Positions 7,646-15,185 of a stretch of 24,742 nt of DNA are shown piece after piece (position 1 is the first letter of the stretch; each line of letters begins with the position of its first letter). Location: IMG/VR virus record IMGVR_UViG_3300044624_002338, positions 1-24,742 of that record. One strand, 5' to 3'. Made by a program: the position numbers and the translations under genes. Under the pieces are notes generated by a model, which saw nothing but the letters and a program-made list of their open reading frames with translations, ran no database searches and had not been told where the DNA came from. This DNA is from a virus.

Positions 7646-8032
7646 TGGTGGAGATGAGGGGAATCGAACCCCTGTCTTACGAAGTAATCATAATACCAGC
7701 ATGTCACACGTTTAGGATAAAGTTTAATCTTACAAACTTTCCAAAATAATTGGGGCCGTATGGTTAGTACAGCTTTCCACCAACCCATCAGTTTTAGAGA
7801 GCCGATAGGTAGAGCTCCTTTTTGTTCACTTCTTTTTTAAACCCCATGAGTGATACGGGAGGTGATTAGGCTGCTACAGCTAAATCAGCACCCATGAATG
7901 ACATTACATCATCAAAGGTCCAAGTAGATAATTCTACGTCAGTTATTGTTTTGTACAGATTTAAAGACATCTAGCACTTCTGTCTACGTGTGGTACTACC
8001 ATTCTCATCGCAATCAAATCCATGGCATCCCC
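7646..8032 (-). ncRNA. ssrA: tmRNA (transfer-messenger RNA)
   Basis: A 387-base tmRNA. The 5' end GGGGATG pairs with CATCTCC near the 3' end as a 7-bp acceptor stem with a G3-U70 wobble, the identity element for alanyl-tRNA synthetase. Discriminator A and a template-encoded CCA follow (7649-7646). A T-arm with GGTTCGATTCC precedes it. Helix H2 forms between CACACGT near the 5' end and ACGTGTG near the 3' end. A pseudoknot after the reading frame pairs GGTT with AACC and GCTGTA with TACGGC in interleaved order. The tag frame probably resumes at GAC (7940), since TAAC at -5 to -2 fits the usual U-A at -5/-4, and stops at TAA (7868-7866). The 24-residue tag starts DVELS and ends MGADLAVAA, an AA-ending ClpXP-type degron. 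Known role: trans-translation rescue of stalled ribosomes. The gene is complete, not an att fragment. Confidence 0.95.
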
Positions 8033-8041
8033 ATATAATTA

Positions 8042-8049
8042 TGTAAATA
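8042..8049 (-). promoter_or_regulatory. One-mismatch late-promoter-like octamer (TATTTACA) before the tmRNA
   Basis: The coding strand reads TATTTACA, ending 9 bases before the mature tmRNA 5' G at 8032. If it acts like a T4-type late element, transcription would begin at or very near the mature 5' end. tmRNA 5' ends are normally made by RNase P, so this is only a suggestion. Confidence 0.3.
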
Positions 8050-8075
8050 TACGAATAATAATTTAGATTACCAAA

Positions 8076-8441
8076 TTATTTTATTTTTGCAAACTGCAAA
8101 AGATTTGGAAGATATAGTGAAAGTTTTGGCATGTTTTCTAATGCTAAAGAAATTGATTTTTTATTAGAATCCATAATATCTTGTGGAGTTCCGATAATTC
8201 TCCATTTTATAGATTGAATTTTATATAGCCCATTCGATTGTACTGCATCCTGAACGTAATTACTTATTTCATATATAGTAGCGTCCGTATCATTTACCTT
8301 TTGTAAAAAGTATCTAACAATATACCCTACTGCATAATCATTTTCATCCGGAGTTGGGACATGTGTCTTTATATCTAATTGTGTAATTTCATCTTCATTT
8401 GTTGATTTAGCTCTAACATATGTAATAATATCTATTGCCAT
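8076..8441 (-). CDS. Hypothetical baseplate-operon protein, 121 aa
   Basis: The preferred start is the ATG at 8441-8439, which shares its A with the TAA stop of the 905-aa hub gene (TAATG). This arrangement implies translational reinitiation. The longer in-frame ATG at 8492 would overlap the hub coding sequence by 52 bases and is less likely. The protein begins MAIDIITYVRAKSTNEDE and contains THVPTPDENDYAVGYIVRYFLQKVND and KIQSIKWRIIGTP. I recall similar small proteins next to baseplate genes of marine T4-like phages but cannot name a function. No membrane segment or signal peptide. It is the last gene of the tail operon before the tmRNA. A baseplate component or assembly factor is the simplest guess. 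Confidence 0.75.
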   Translation of the reverse strand: MAIDIITYVRAKSTNEDEITQLDIKTHVPTPDENDYAVGYIVRYFLQKVNDTDATIYEISNYVQDAVQSNGLYKIQSIKWRIIGTPQDIMDSNKKSISLALENMPKLSLYLPNLLQFAKIK

Positions 8442-11158
8442 TATACTGATTTTAATTGCTGAAAATATTGTCCGATTACGGTTGTGTACCAACTATTACC
8501 CTCAAGGGTTTGTTCTATTTGAGTTATTTGGAAAAATCCAAAGTCTCTATATTTTTTAGGAATACCAATAACATTAAAAGTATCACCCCTTCTTAAACCG
8601 CTTTTTCCCAAAATTTTAAAAGTATATTTTATCGGTAGTGGGTGTGATGTTTTTTCAACACCACTATATGCTTCAAATGCATTATTTTTCATAATGTCAA
8701 ATAATTGAGTATCATCGCAACAATATATTTTAAAGTTTTTATTAAACTCAGTAAAACCGGCTGCAGGTTTCAATGCCATTGGTACAATTATATTTGTAAT
8801 TGGATTTGGTATAACATCAATTTTATTTAAATTCGTACTCAAAGCTGTCTCTGCCACATCTTTTATCGCAGCTGTTACGGTAGCGAATTCTTTTCGTAAA
8901 TCCAATAATTTATCCGCCTCGGATATACCACGATTGTATTTATTTGAGGTCACTATACTATTAGTTCGTTGTTCCGTATAAACAAGATTCCCCGCGGAAT
9001 CCTTCCACGTATCAGTTTCATATATAATTCCACTTCGGCCGCTGGATGTTTTACTAGTTTTAACTAAACTAGCTAATAATGTATCAATTTCTTTTTGTAT
9101 ATCGGCTGGGACACGAGATGGTGTTGAGGCTGTTTTGGGAGATGATGCTGTGGTTAGTCTGGTTTTTCTATAATCTACTTCATCAAAAAATCTATCTTTT
9201 GATTTGCCAAATAATCCTCCCATATCTAATCCTTGTGAATCAGGATTACTTGAATAATCTTCTCTTTTTAAAACAATTTGGTTTGTCATTTCTTGTGGAA
9301 TATCTATATCCAAAGTTGCTTCTAAAAAGACTGATTGTTCTCCTGAATGGAAAAATTCTTTTACAGTTTTTTTCTTATTGGCAAGATATCCTCTCCAGTT
9401 TTCATCAATTATTTGTAATTTAATACCGTCATCCATTGGTATTTCAATAACTTGTAAATTCCAAAATGAGTTTACAGCAGATGACATTTCGTTACACATT
9501 TCAACCAACACATCTCTCATTGATTTATTTGATGAGTTTTTTAATGCGTTTATAAATACATTAAAATTTATGTATAAATTTTCTAATTTTCCATAATACC
9601 CAGCTTTTTCATAAAATCCATTATAATAACCACCTGCGGTAATAGTACCAGGTATGTCCACTTCTTGTACAAACGATAATAATGTGGGCACGTATTTGCC
9701 AGAACTCGCTTGGAACGCGTATCCATCTATACGGTTATCTATAAAATTTTTTGTTAAAATATCCTGAATTGATACCGGCGTTGGATTACAATAATATTGA
9801 TAAAAGTCCGGCATTTTTCCAGGTATTATTAGTTTACTTGGTTTGGTAGAAAACATATTTGGAAATGCTCCAATCAATCCATAATTATTTACTCTACAAG
9901 TAACCGATTTAGTTCCCATTTTATATGCCCACAATCCATTATTTGCATTAAGTATATCAATTGCAGCTCCAAATCGTATATATCGGTTTTCAGAAATTAA
10001 TTTATCTTTTGGAACGGTTAATCCACCAACACTAAATTCTTTTTGACCAAATAATTCTTTTATAGAAGTAATAAATGTATCCGCTAATGCATTGGCTACT
10101 TCTTGTGAAACTTTATAATCATAATTTAATAAATCCCACCAACCATATTGGTCGGTATCATATACTTTTTGAATTATAGCTTTAACTTCCGGTGTTTGTC
10201 TATTTCCAGGTAGTTTGTTAAACATCCATTTATACCTTCTACCACCCATTGTTTTACCTCTGCTTGCACCGGTCGCTACCTCATCAATATCATTTATTGA
10301 ATACGTTTGTGTTGTTGGTAGGTTTTTAACCTGTTTTGTACTTTTATCCAATTCTAAATAAGTATGCTGCCCTTGTAGAAATACTGGTAATCCTGGTGCA
10401 CCTCTTAAATTAATTGTTAAATTGAATATATCATTTTCCGAACTCAAAGAACCACCCACTATAAATCCATAAAAGGCATCATAATCACCATACGAATTTA
10501 TACGTTTAGTTTGTAATAAACTATAATCCAATCCCACATCAGTTGCTTCAGATATGATTGTTCCAGGAGTAGAAATATCTATTAATTCCGCAGAAGATGC
10601 ATCCGTGTTCCACCCGTATTCAACGAATAAGGTATGTCCTGGTTCCATTAAATATTCCTGTAACATTTCAGCTTGAGCAAGTGAAAAACATTTAACCACT
10701 AATGTACAATGTCTTGATATTTGGTCTTTTCCTTCTTTTATTTCCATAGAAGTTACCAATGGTCCGGGTCTTAATACAAGGTCCCCCGTCCACGGTGTTA
10801 AGTAAGGATAAATGGGATTACCACTAAAATCCACACCAAGCATACCACTACTTTTTTTTCCCCCATATAAACTTGGCGTTTGATTTATTGAAGAATATAG
10901 CATAGCACCGGGAGTTTTTTTAAATGTACCATAATCCGCAAACATTGGCACATCTGGATTTGAATAAAGTATCAATCCAAAATCATTACTTGTTTTCGGA
11001 GTTTTTAATCTATCGGTTGCAGATATAATACGAACCCATGGCACCAATTCTGATGATGCTTGTGTTATATCTAGACCTGAACCGTATGGTGCTTTACCCG
11101 ATGTTTGTATGTTGTTGTACACACCTCCATCAATACTACCAAATATTGGATATGCCAT
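8441..11158 (-). CDS. Putative baseplate hub protein (905 aa)
   Basis: The N-terminal third has a pattern typical of contractile-tail hub proteins (FGLILYSNPDVPMFADYGTF, LRPGPLVTSMEIKEGKDQISR, EYLMEPGHTLFVEYGWN). The C-terminus KYTFKILGKSGLRRGDTFNVIGIPKKYRDFGFFQITQIEQ...NSWYTTVIGQYF resembles the beta-barrel end of gpD/VgrG/gp27-type hubs (receptor ring domain followed by a small barrel). The middle, about residues 280-700, holds low-similarity insertions. Known role of such proteins: a trimeric ring joining the tail tube to the spike. It lies in the tail operon between the gp53-like wedge gene and the 121-aa gene, 20 bases after the former. At 905 aa it is larger than T4 gp27 (about 390 aa), so it may fuse hub and extra domains. 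A lysozyme domain like that of T4 gp5 is not visible. The hub assignment is by pattern, not alignment. Confidence 0.7.
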   Translation of the reverse strand: MAYPIFGSIDGGVYNNIQTSGKAPYGSGLDITQASSELVPWVRIISATDRLKTPKTSNDFGLILYSNPDVPMFADYGTFKKTPGAMLYSSINQTPSLYGGKKSSGMLGVDFSGNPIYPYLTPWTGDLVLRPGPLVTSMEIKEGKDQISRHCTLVVKCFSLAQAEMLQEYLMEPGHTLFVEYGWNTDASSAELIDISTPGTIISEATDVGLDYSLLQTKRINSYGDYDAFYGFIVGGSLSSENDIFNLTINLRGAPGLPVFLQGQHTYLELDKSTKQVKNLPTTQTYSINDIDEVATGASRGKTMGGRRYKWMFNKLPGNRQTPEVKAIIQKVYDTDQYGWWDLLNYDYKVSQEVANALADTFITSIKELFGQKEFSVGGLTVPKDKLISENRYIRFGAAIDILNANNGLWAYKMGTKSVTCRVNNYGLIGAFPNMFSTKPSKLIIPGKMPDFYQYYCNPTPVSIQDILTKNFIDNRIDGYAFQASSGKYVPTLLSFVQEVDIPGTITAGGYYNGFYEKAGYYGKLENLYINFNVFINALKNSSNKSMRDVLVEMCNEMSSAVNSFWNLQVIEIPMDDGIKLQIIDENWRGYLANKKKTVKEFFHSGEQSVFLEATLDIDIPQEMTNQIVLKREDYSSNPDSQGLDMGGLFGKSKDRFFDEVDYRKTRLTTASSPKTASTPSRVPADIQKEIDTLLASLVKTSKTSSGRSGIIYETDTWKDSAGNLVYTEQRTNSIVTSNKYNRGISEADKLLDLRKEFATVTAAIKDVAETALSTNLNKIDVIPNPITNIIVPMALKPAAGFTEFNKNFKIYCCDDTQLFDIMKNNAFEAYSGVEKTSHPLPIKYTFKILGKSGLRRGDTFNVIGIPKKYRDFGFFQITQIEQTLEGNSWYTTVIGQYFQQLKSV

Positions 11159-11178
11159 ATTCTATATATATTTTATTT

Positions 11179-11463
11179 TTAATAACCTAATTGGGAAAGT
11201 ATAGCCTGATATGCCAACGGCACTCGTAATATCGTCCCATCAGGAAACCCGATTGGCGCATTATGAATTTTATTTGCAGCTGCTATAATCCACCATAAAT
11301 TTGAATCTTGATAAAAAGTGTACGCCAACGAATCTAATCTATCACCAGTTTCGGTGGCAACATATATATCACTTGGTGATTCTGGAATATCTGGTAGGAT
11401 TGTTGGTAGATATACCACTTTTCCGTCTATTGTTTGTTTTATTGGATTTGTTCTATATCTCAT
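11179..11463 (-). CDS. LysM-like small baseplate wedge protein (gp53-type), 94 aa
   Basis: The protein contains DIYVATETGDRLDSLAYTFYQDSNLWWIIAAANKIHNAPIGFPDGTILRVP. This is the LysM-like core typical of T4 gp53-family and related tail proteins (TGDRLD.LA...Y.D..LWWIIA.AN). In T4, gp53 (about 196 aa) links neighbouring baseplate wedges; this copy keeps only the core. In a virion the domain usually mediates protein contacts rather than peptidoglycan binding, though peptidoglycan binding cannot be excluded. It sits 39 bases downstream of the 564-aa gene and 20 bases upstream of the hub gene in the same operon. No Shine-Dalgarno is seen. The family is fairly certain; the gp53 equivalence is inferred from context. 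Confidence 0.8.
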   Translation of the reverse strand: MRYRTNPIKQTIDGKVVYLPTILPDIPESPSDIYVATETGDRLDSLAYTFYQDSNLWWIIAAANKIHNAPIGFPDGTILRVPLAYQAILSQLGY

Positions 11464-11502
11464 ACAATTAATTATTAAAATTTATAAAATTCATTCTTGA
11501 TA

Positions 11503-13197
11503 TTAGTAGATAGATGGATTGGCATAAAAATCTGCACGCATTTGGTTTATTTTTTGAGAATCTTTCCAGCTTTTGGGTGCATATTGTGGATTTGCTGTAT
11601 AAAATAACGGAATAACATCTGCATGCCATTTTCCTTTTACCAGAGTTGGATTATTTTTGTAAAAGTTCCAGTAAGCTTTTGTCCAGGCGTTCTTATTTGC
11701 CAATGCAACCTGTGCTCGTATTATTTTCGCATTCCCGGTTGTAAGTAACTTCTCAGCCCATTTTTGCCTACTGCTAGCCGCCTTGCCACCATCATCAGGC
11801 GAGTCTTTGATGAGGGTAGATAATACCTTTAAGTTTTCAGGTATCGCAGCTGGTTTTCTTTCTGCGTCAGCCGGTGGCCTGTAAAAAAGAAAGCCTCCGT
11901 CCGGTTTAATTTCAAATTTACCACCACTTTGCTCCAAATCCGATTTAAATTGTGCTAATTTATTAATAATTTCATCATTATAATCTATCCCATTCCTTAA
12001 TTTACCAGAGCCCTCCCATCCAGAACCCACTTGTTCAAGCGATTTTACCAATCCTCCTATTAAAAACATTATTACTTTTGTGGAGACATTCTGATTTTTT
12101 TCTGCTTTGAGTTTACCCAATTCATCTTTTGCTTTATCATAATTGGCAAATAATTCTGGTTGAAGTATTCTTTCTAATCTCGCAACCCATTTATCTGGAT
12201 ATTTTTTATCAAATTCAGCTATCACCGATTGAAGCTTCTCTATTTCCGTTTTTTCTTTAACTGGTGGTTTGCTTAGTATTTTATGTGGAGTTGGGTCCAC
12301 CGTATCTATTATGACACTACGGGGGTTTGTAGAGCGTATTGTCATTCCCTCCATCGTAAATGGTTTTATGTAGTCTTGAACCGATGCATTTGCTTCATTT
12401 GGCGGGACTATTGTAATTGCCTTATATTCGTGGTTCTGAAGATGTAATTGGTCAATTGTACTCAACGCCGTATTATACGGTTCATATGTGTCTTTACCGA
12501 TTTTAAAAGCATTTGTAAGACCTTTTTTGTATGCATTCGCTTCGAACCATTGTAATGGTATAGTACTGATACCATAGTGAGAACCTTGACCAAGGAGATT
12601 AGCCGGATTATATACAGGTATCTTATGATATCCCTTGTAAATCTTTTGACCAACCGATTGCCATAGACCTAAAGTATTATTAGCTGCCAGGGCAACTAAA
12701 TTAGATGTGCCTATTTTGTCTCTTACCTTATCTACAACCCCACTATACCAACCATATCCATTTAAAGAACCTTTAAACGCCCCACCAACTGCACTTATTG
12801 TTGCCGCCTTTCCTATACCATATCCCTCGCCCAATGTTAGATTAACCGTCGATAATGCAATGGAAGTTCCCTTTACAGCTAGTTGGGCCGATACACCTGC
12901 GGGATTGAATAACAATGTTCCATGATAAAGTACTCCGGCCGTTCCTCCTATGGTTCTTTTTGTATAATCGGCGGCTGTAAAATATGTACCAGTTTTTTCA
13001 TCATAATTCTTACCTTCATATTTTCTCGTTAAATCGGAGATAGTTTGGAAGTTCACTTTTATCGGAGACAGATTATCAAACCCATTAACGGCGGCTGGTT
13101 CATTATTTATTGATTTATCCGGCGGTGGAACTACCTTTCCGTATTTTTCTTTTGACGGTTGATTTAGATATGAATCAAGAGTAATTATTTGTCCCAT
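11503..13197 (-). CDS. Unassigned tail/baseplate protein, 564 aa
   Basis: I do not recognise this protein as a named family. It begins MGQIITLDSYLNQPSKEKYGKVVPPPDK with a Pro-rich segment. Residues about 80-145 are Gly/Ala-rich and hydrophobic (GGTAGVLYHGTLLFNPAG, GKAATISAVGGAFKG), possibly a membrane-interacting or buried helical region. Residues about 310-400 are charged and helical (EKTEIEKLQSVIAEFDKKYPDKW, AKDELGKLKAEK). The C-terminus is Trp/Tyr/Asn-rich (KAYWNFYKNNPTLVKGKWHADVIPLFYTANPQ). It starts 3 bases after the stop of the 654-aa gene and precedes the gp53-like gene, so it is expressed with the tail core. Likely a baseplate or tail-tip structural protein from context only. Confidence 0.7.
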   Translation of the reverse strand: MGQIITLDSYLNQPSKEKYGKVVPPPDKSINNEPAAVNGFDNLSPIKVNFQTISDLTRKYEGKNYDEKTGTYFTAADYTKRTIGGTAGVLYHGTLLFNPAGVSAQLAVKGTSIALSTVNLTLGEGYGIGKAATISAVGGAFKGSLNGYGWYSGVVDKVRDKIGTSNLVALAANNTLGLWQSVGQKIYKGYHKIPVYNPANLLGQGSHYGISTIPLQWFEANAYKKGLTNAFKIGKDTYEPYNTALSTIDQLHLQNHEYKAITIVPPNEANASVQDYIKPFTMEGMTIRSTNPRSVIIDTVDPTPHKILSKPPVKEKTEIEKLQSVIAEFDKKYPDKWVARLERILQPELFANYDKAKDELGKLKAEKNQNVSTKVIMFLIGGLVKSLEQVGSGWEGSGKLRNGIDYNDEIINKLAQFKSDLEQSGGKFEIKPDGGFLFYRPPADAERKPAAIPENLKVLSTLIKDSPDDGGKAASSRQKWAEKLLTTGNAKIIRAQVALANKNAWTKAYWNFYKNNPTLVKGKWHADVIPLFYTANPQYAPKSWKDSQKINQMRADFYANPSIY

Positions 13198-13200
13198 TTA

Positions 13201-15165
13201 TTAAACTTTTAGATAGTTAGGTGGAATTGGTTTGCCTGTTTTGGGGTCCGTATTATCAAATGTTAGAACCGAAGGTAGTTCATATCCATATAGATTTGAA
13301 CCTTCTATTGTTTGTCTAGATTCCAAAAATTTAAGTGATACATCAATATCCATTATCATTGGGAGTTTATGGTTTTCCGATACTATGTTATTTTCAACAA
13401 AAGCAACATATCCCCCTACATTTGGGATAGGTAACATCTGTGTACCATTTGCTATTTTGCTGTTTAGACCAATTTCCCAAGGACTATCTTGATTAATTGC
13501 AAACGAAAGAGTTTCAACAATCGCCGGTTTTGCAACGTATAAATCCCCTAATGTAAATTTAATAATAGGCGGTACAACCGCTCCCGCCGCTCCTCTGAAT
13601 TCCTGTGGCATCGTTAGTTTTCCTAAAAAATCAAGCTTTTTCCAAACATTCATATGCTCAACTAGATTCAAAGAGAAAACTTTAAAACTGAAGGTACATG
13701 TTCTTTCAACACTATCATATGTGTAGAATGGGAATGGGTTTCCTATAAATTTGTGAGTCTCCCACGATGGTGTAAACGTTTCGGTAAAATCAGTTACAGT
13801 ACATCTAAATTGAACCGTTTTATCCAATCCAATTGAATAAAATTTTAAAGCAATAAAATCAAAATCATCAAAAGACCTGTTTGTAGATGCATCGGTAACT
13901 TCAACACCATCGTAAATCGCGTCATCGGAAAGATTTAACACATCACCTTTTGTTGACATTCCTCTCCTGGTATCCCTAGCATTAGCAGTAAATGACTGTT
14001 TACTACTATTTCCGGCCGGCTCTTTATTTATAAAATTTAATAGGTCTTCATCCGCCTGTTTTTGACTTGTAGCTGGTGCAGATGCTGGTAATGTTACCTT
14101 TGGGTCTGCTTTTAAGGCTTCTGCTACCCTTTGTAAAAAAATCGCTTTAAGTGTAGTTTGTTCACTTAACGGTCTAGTAATTTCATAATCCGCGGATTTA
14201 CCATATGGATTATAACTTGACCAAGGAGTATCTTCTTTTCCTAATGGCGTTTTACCAGGAACACCACCGGCAGCTTGTAATTTGTTTGCAGCAATTTTCT
14301 TTTTTGTTACGGCATTTACTCCTAAATTTATTAATGACCTTACACCGGATTTTACAAGTCCTGATGCGATTCCCGCTACCGTAGATTGGATAACTCCTCC
14401 AGTTTGAGATAATATGTTTTTATTTTCTTTTAAAAGATTTGCAAAAAATCCAGGAACTTTTGAAGAATTTGCTAATGTTATTATGGCCTTATCTCTATTA
14501 TATTCTCTATTAAAATCGTTTGCCTTATTACCACTACTAGCCTTTCCTCTTGTTTGCAATTCTTCTGCAACTTTTGAAGGGACCATCGGCATTGGTAAAA
14601 TTGAGCCTAATAATCCACCGGCTGCATTTACCGCTAATTGTGTTCCTATTGCAGTTAAATCCGGTGCAGGTGGTCTTGCATCTTTTCCTTTTTTACCAGC
14701 AAATAAATTATTAATATAATCATTTGCCATATTCCCCGCTGCATTTGCAATAGTATCAGTAATACCAGAAAGCCCGTTGTTTAAATTCGCTTTTTGTTTA
14801 ATATAACTTAAACTTGTTGTTCTTTTATTTAAAATTCTGAAAATATCTCCACCATAAATCAAAGGTCTTGCAGTGATTGCAAATTGCTGTAAACCTACCT
14901 GTTCTTGCTCTACAAATGATTCACCTTCCGTAACACTAAACTTTTTTCTTCTTTCGTTTATTTTACCGATAAAATCAAAACTCTTAATAACACCACCCAA
15001 AAGACTAGGATTTGTATTTTTATTAATCCCTCTTAATAAAAAATTTGAAGATTGTATAGGTAAATCTTTGCTGTTTCTAATAGCATATGCATCTTCCGCA
15101 GTTTTTCCTGCATTCGGTCCTTCGGTTATTACTTTATTTTTAAATAATTCTTCTAAAGTTGGCAT
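13201..15165 (-). CDS. Putative baseplate / tail-tube junction protein, 654 aa
   Basis: The N-terminal ~330 residues are rich in Ala/Gly/Lys and low in recognisable motifs. The C-terminal region (about 430-640) has the layout of contractile-tail tube-end or baseplate proteins: FDDFDFIALKFYSIGLDKTVQFRCTV, FIGNPFPFYTYDSVERTCTFSFKVFS, MNVWKKLDFLGKLTMP, PPIIKFTLGDLYV, then a strand-rich end (PMIMDIDVSLKFLESRQT). I remember this order from phage tube-baseplate junction proteins, so a role like T4 gp48/gp54 is plausible but not proven. It lies directly downstream of the tape measure gene (20-base gap) and 3 bases upstream of the 564-aa gene. No Shine-Dalgarno is seen. The gene itself is certain; the subfamily is uncertain. 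Confidence 0.7.
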   Translation of the reverse strand: MPTLEELFKNKVITEGPNAGKTAEDAYAIRNSKDLPIQSSNFLLRGINKNTNPSLLGGVIKSFDFIGKINERRKKFSVTEGESFVEQEQVGLQQFAITARPLIYGGDIFRILNKRTTSLSYIKQKANLNNGLSGITDTIANAAGNMANDYINNLFAGKKGKDARPPAPDLTAIGTQLAVNAAGGLLGSILPMPMVPSKVAEELQTRGKASSGNKANDFNREYNRDKAIITLANSSKVPGFFANLLKENKNILSQTGGVIQSTVAGIASGLVKSGVRSLINLGVNAVTKKKIAANKLQAAGGVPGKTPLGKEDTPWSSYNPYGKSADYEITRPLSEQTTLKAIFLQRVAEALKADPKVTLPASAPATSQKQADEDLLNFINKEPAGNSSKQSFTANARDTRRGMSTKGDVLNLSDDAIYDGVEVTDASTNRSFDDFDFIALKFYSIGLDKTVQFRCTVTDFTETFTPSWETHKFIGNPFPFYTYDSVERTCTFSFKVFSLNLVEHMNVWKKLDFLGKLTMPQEFRGAAGAVVPPIIKFTLGDLYVAKPAIVETLSFAINQDSPWEIGLNSKIANGTQMLPIPNVGGYVAFVENNIVSENHKLPMIMDIDVSLKFLESRQTIEGSNLYGYELPSVLTFDNTDPKTGKPIPPNYLKV

Positions 15166-15185
15166 TATTTCTATTTATTTTTTTC

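Noticed and set aside
7655-7690. A separate tRNA gene at the T-arm-like sequence
   Set aside because: The T-arm and acceptor belong to the tmRNA; there is no D-arm or anticodon arm at tRNA spacing.
7646-7700. ssrA 3' end as a phage attachment site
   Set aside because: A complete functional-looking tmRNA is present rather than a 3' fragment, and no integrase is in the window.
8442-8492. The longer start (8492) for the 121-aa protein
   Set aside because: It overlaps the hub coding sequence, whereas the ATG at 8441 overlaps the hub stop by one base in a typical TAATG coupling.
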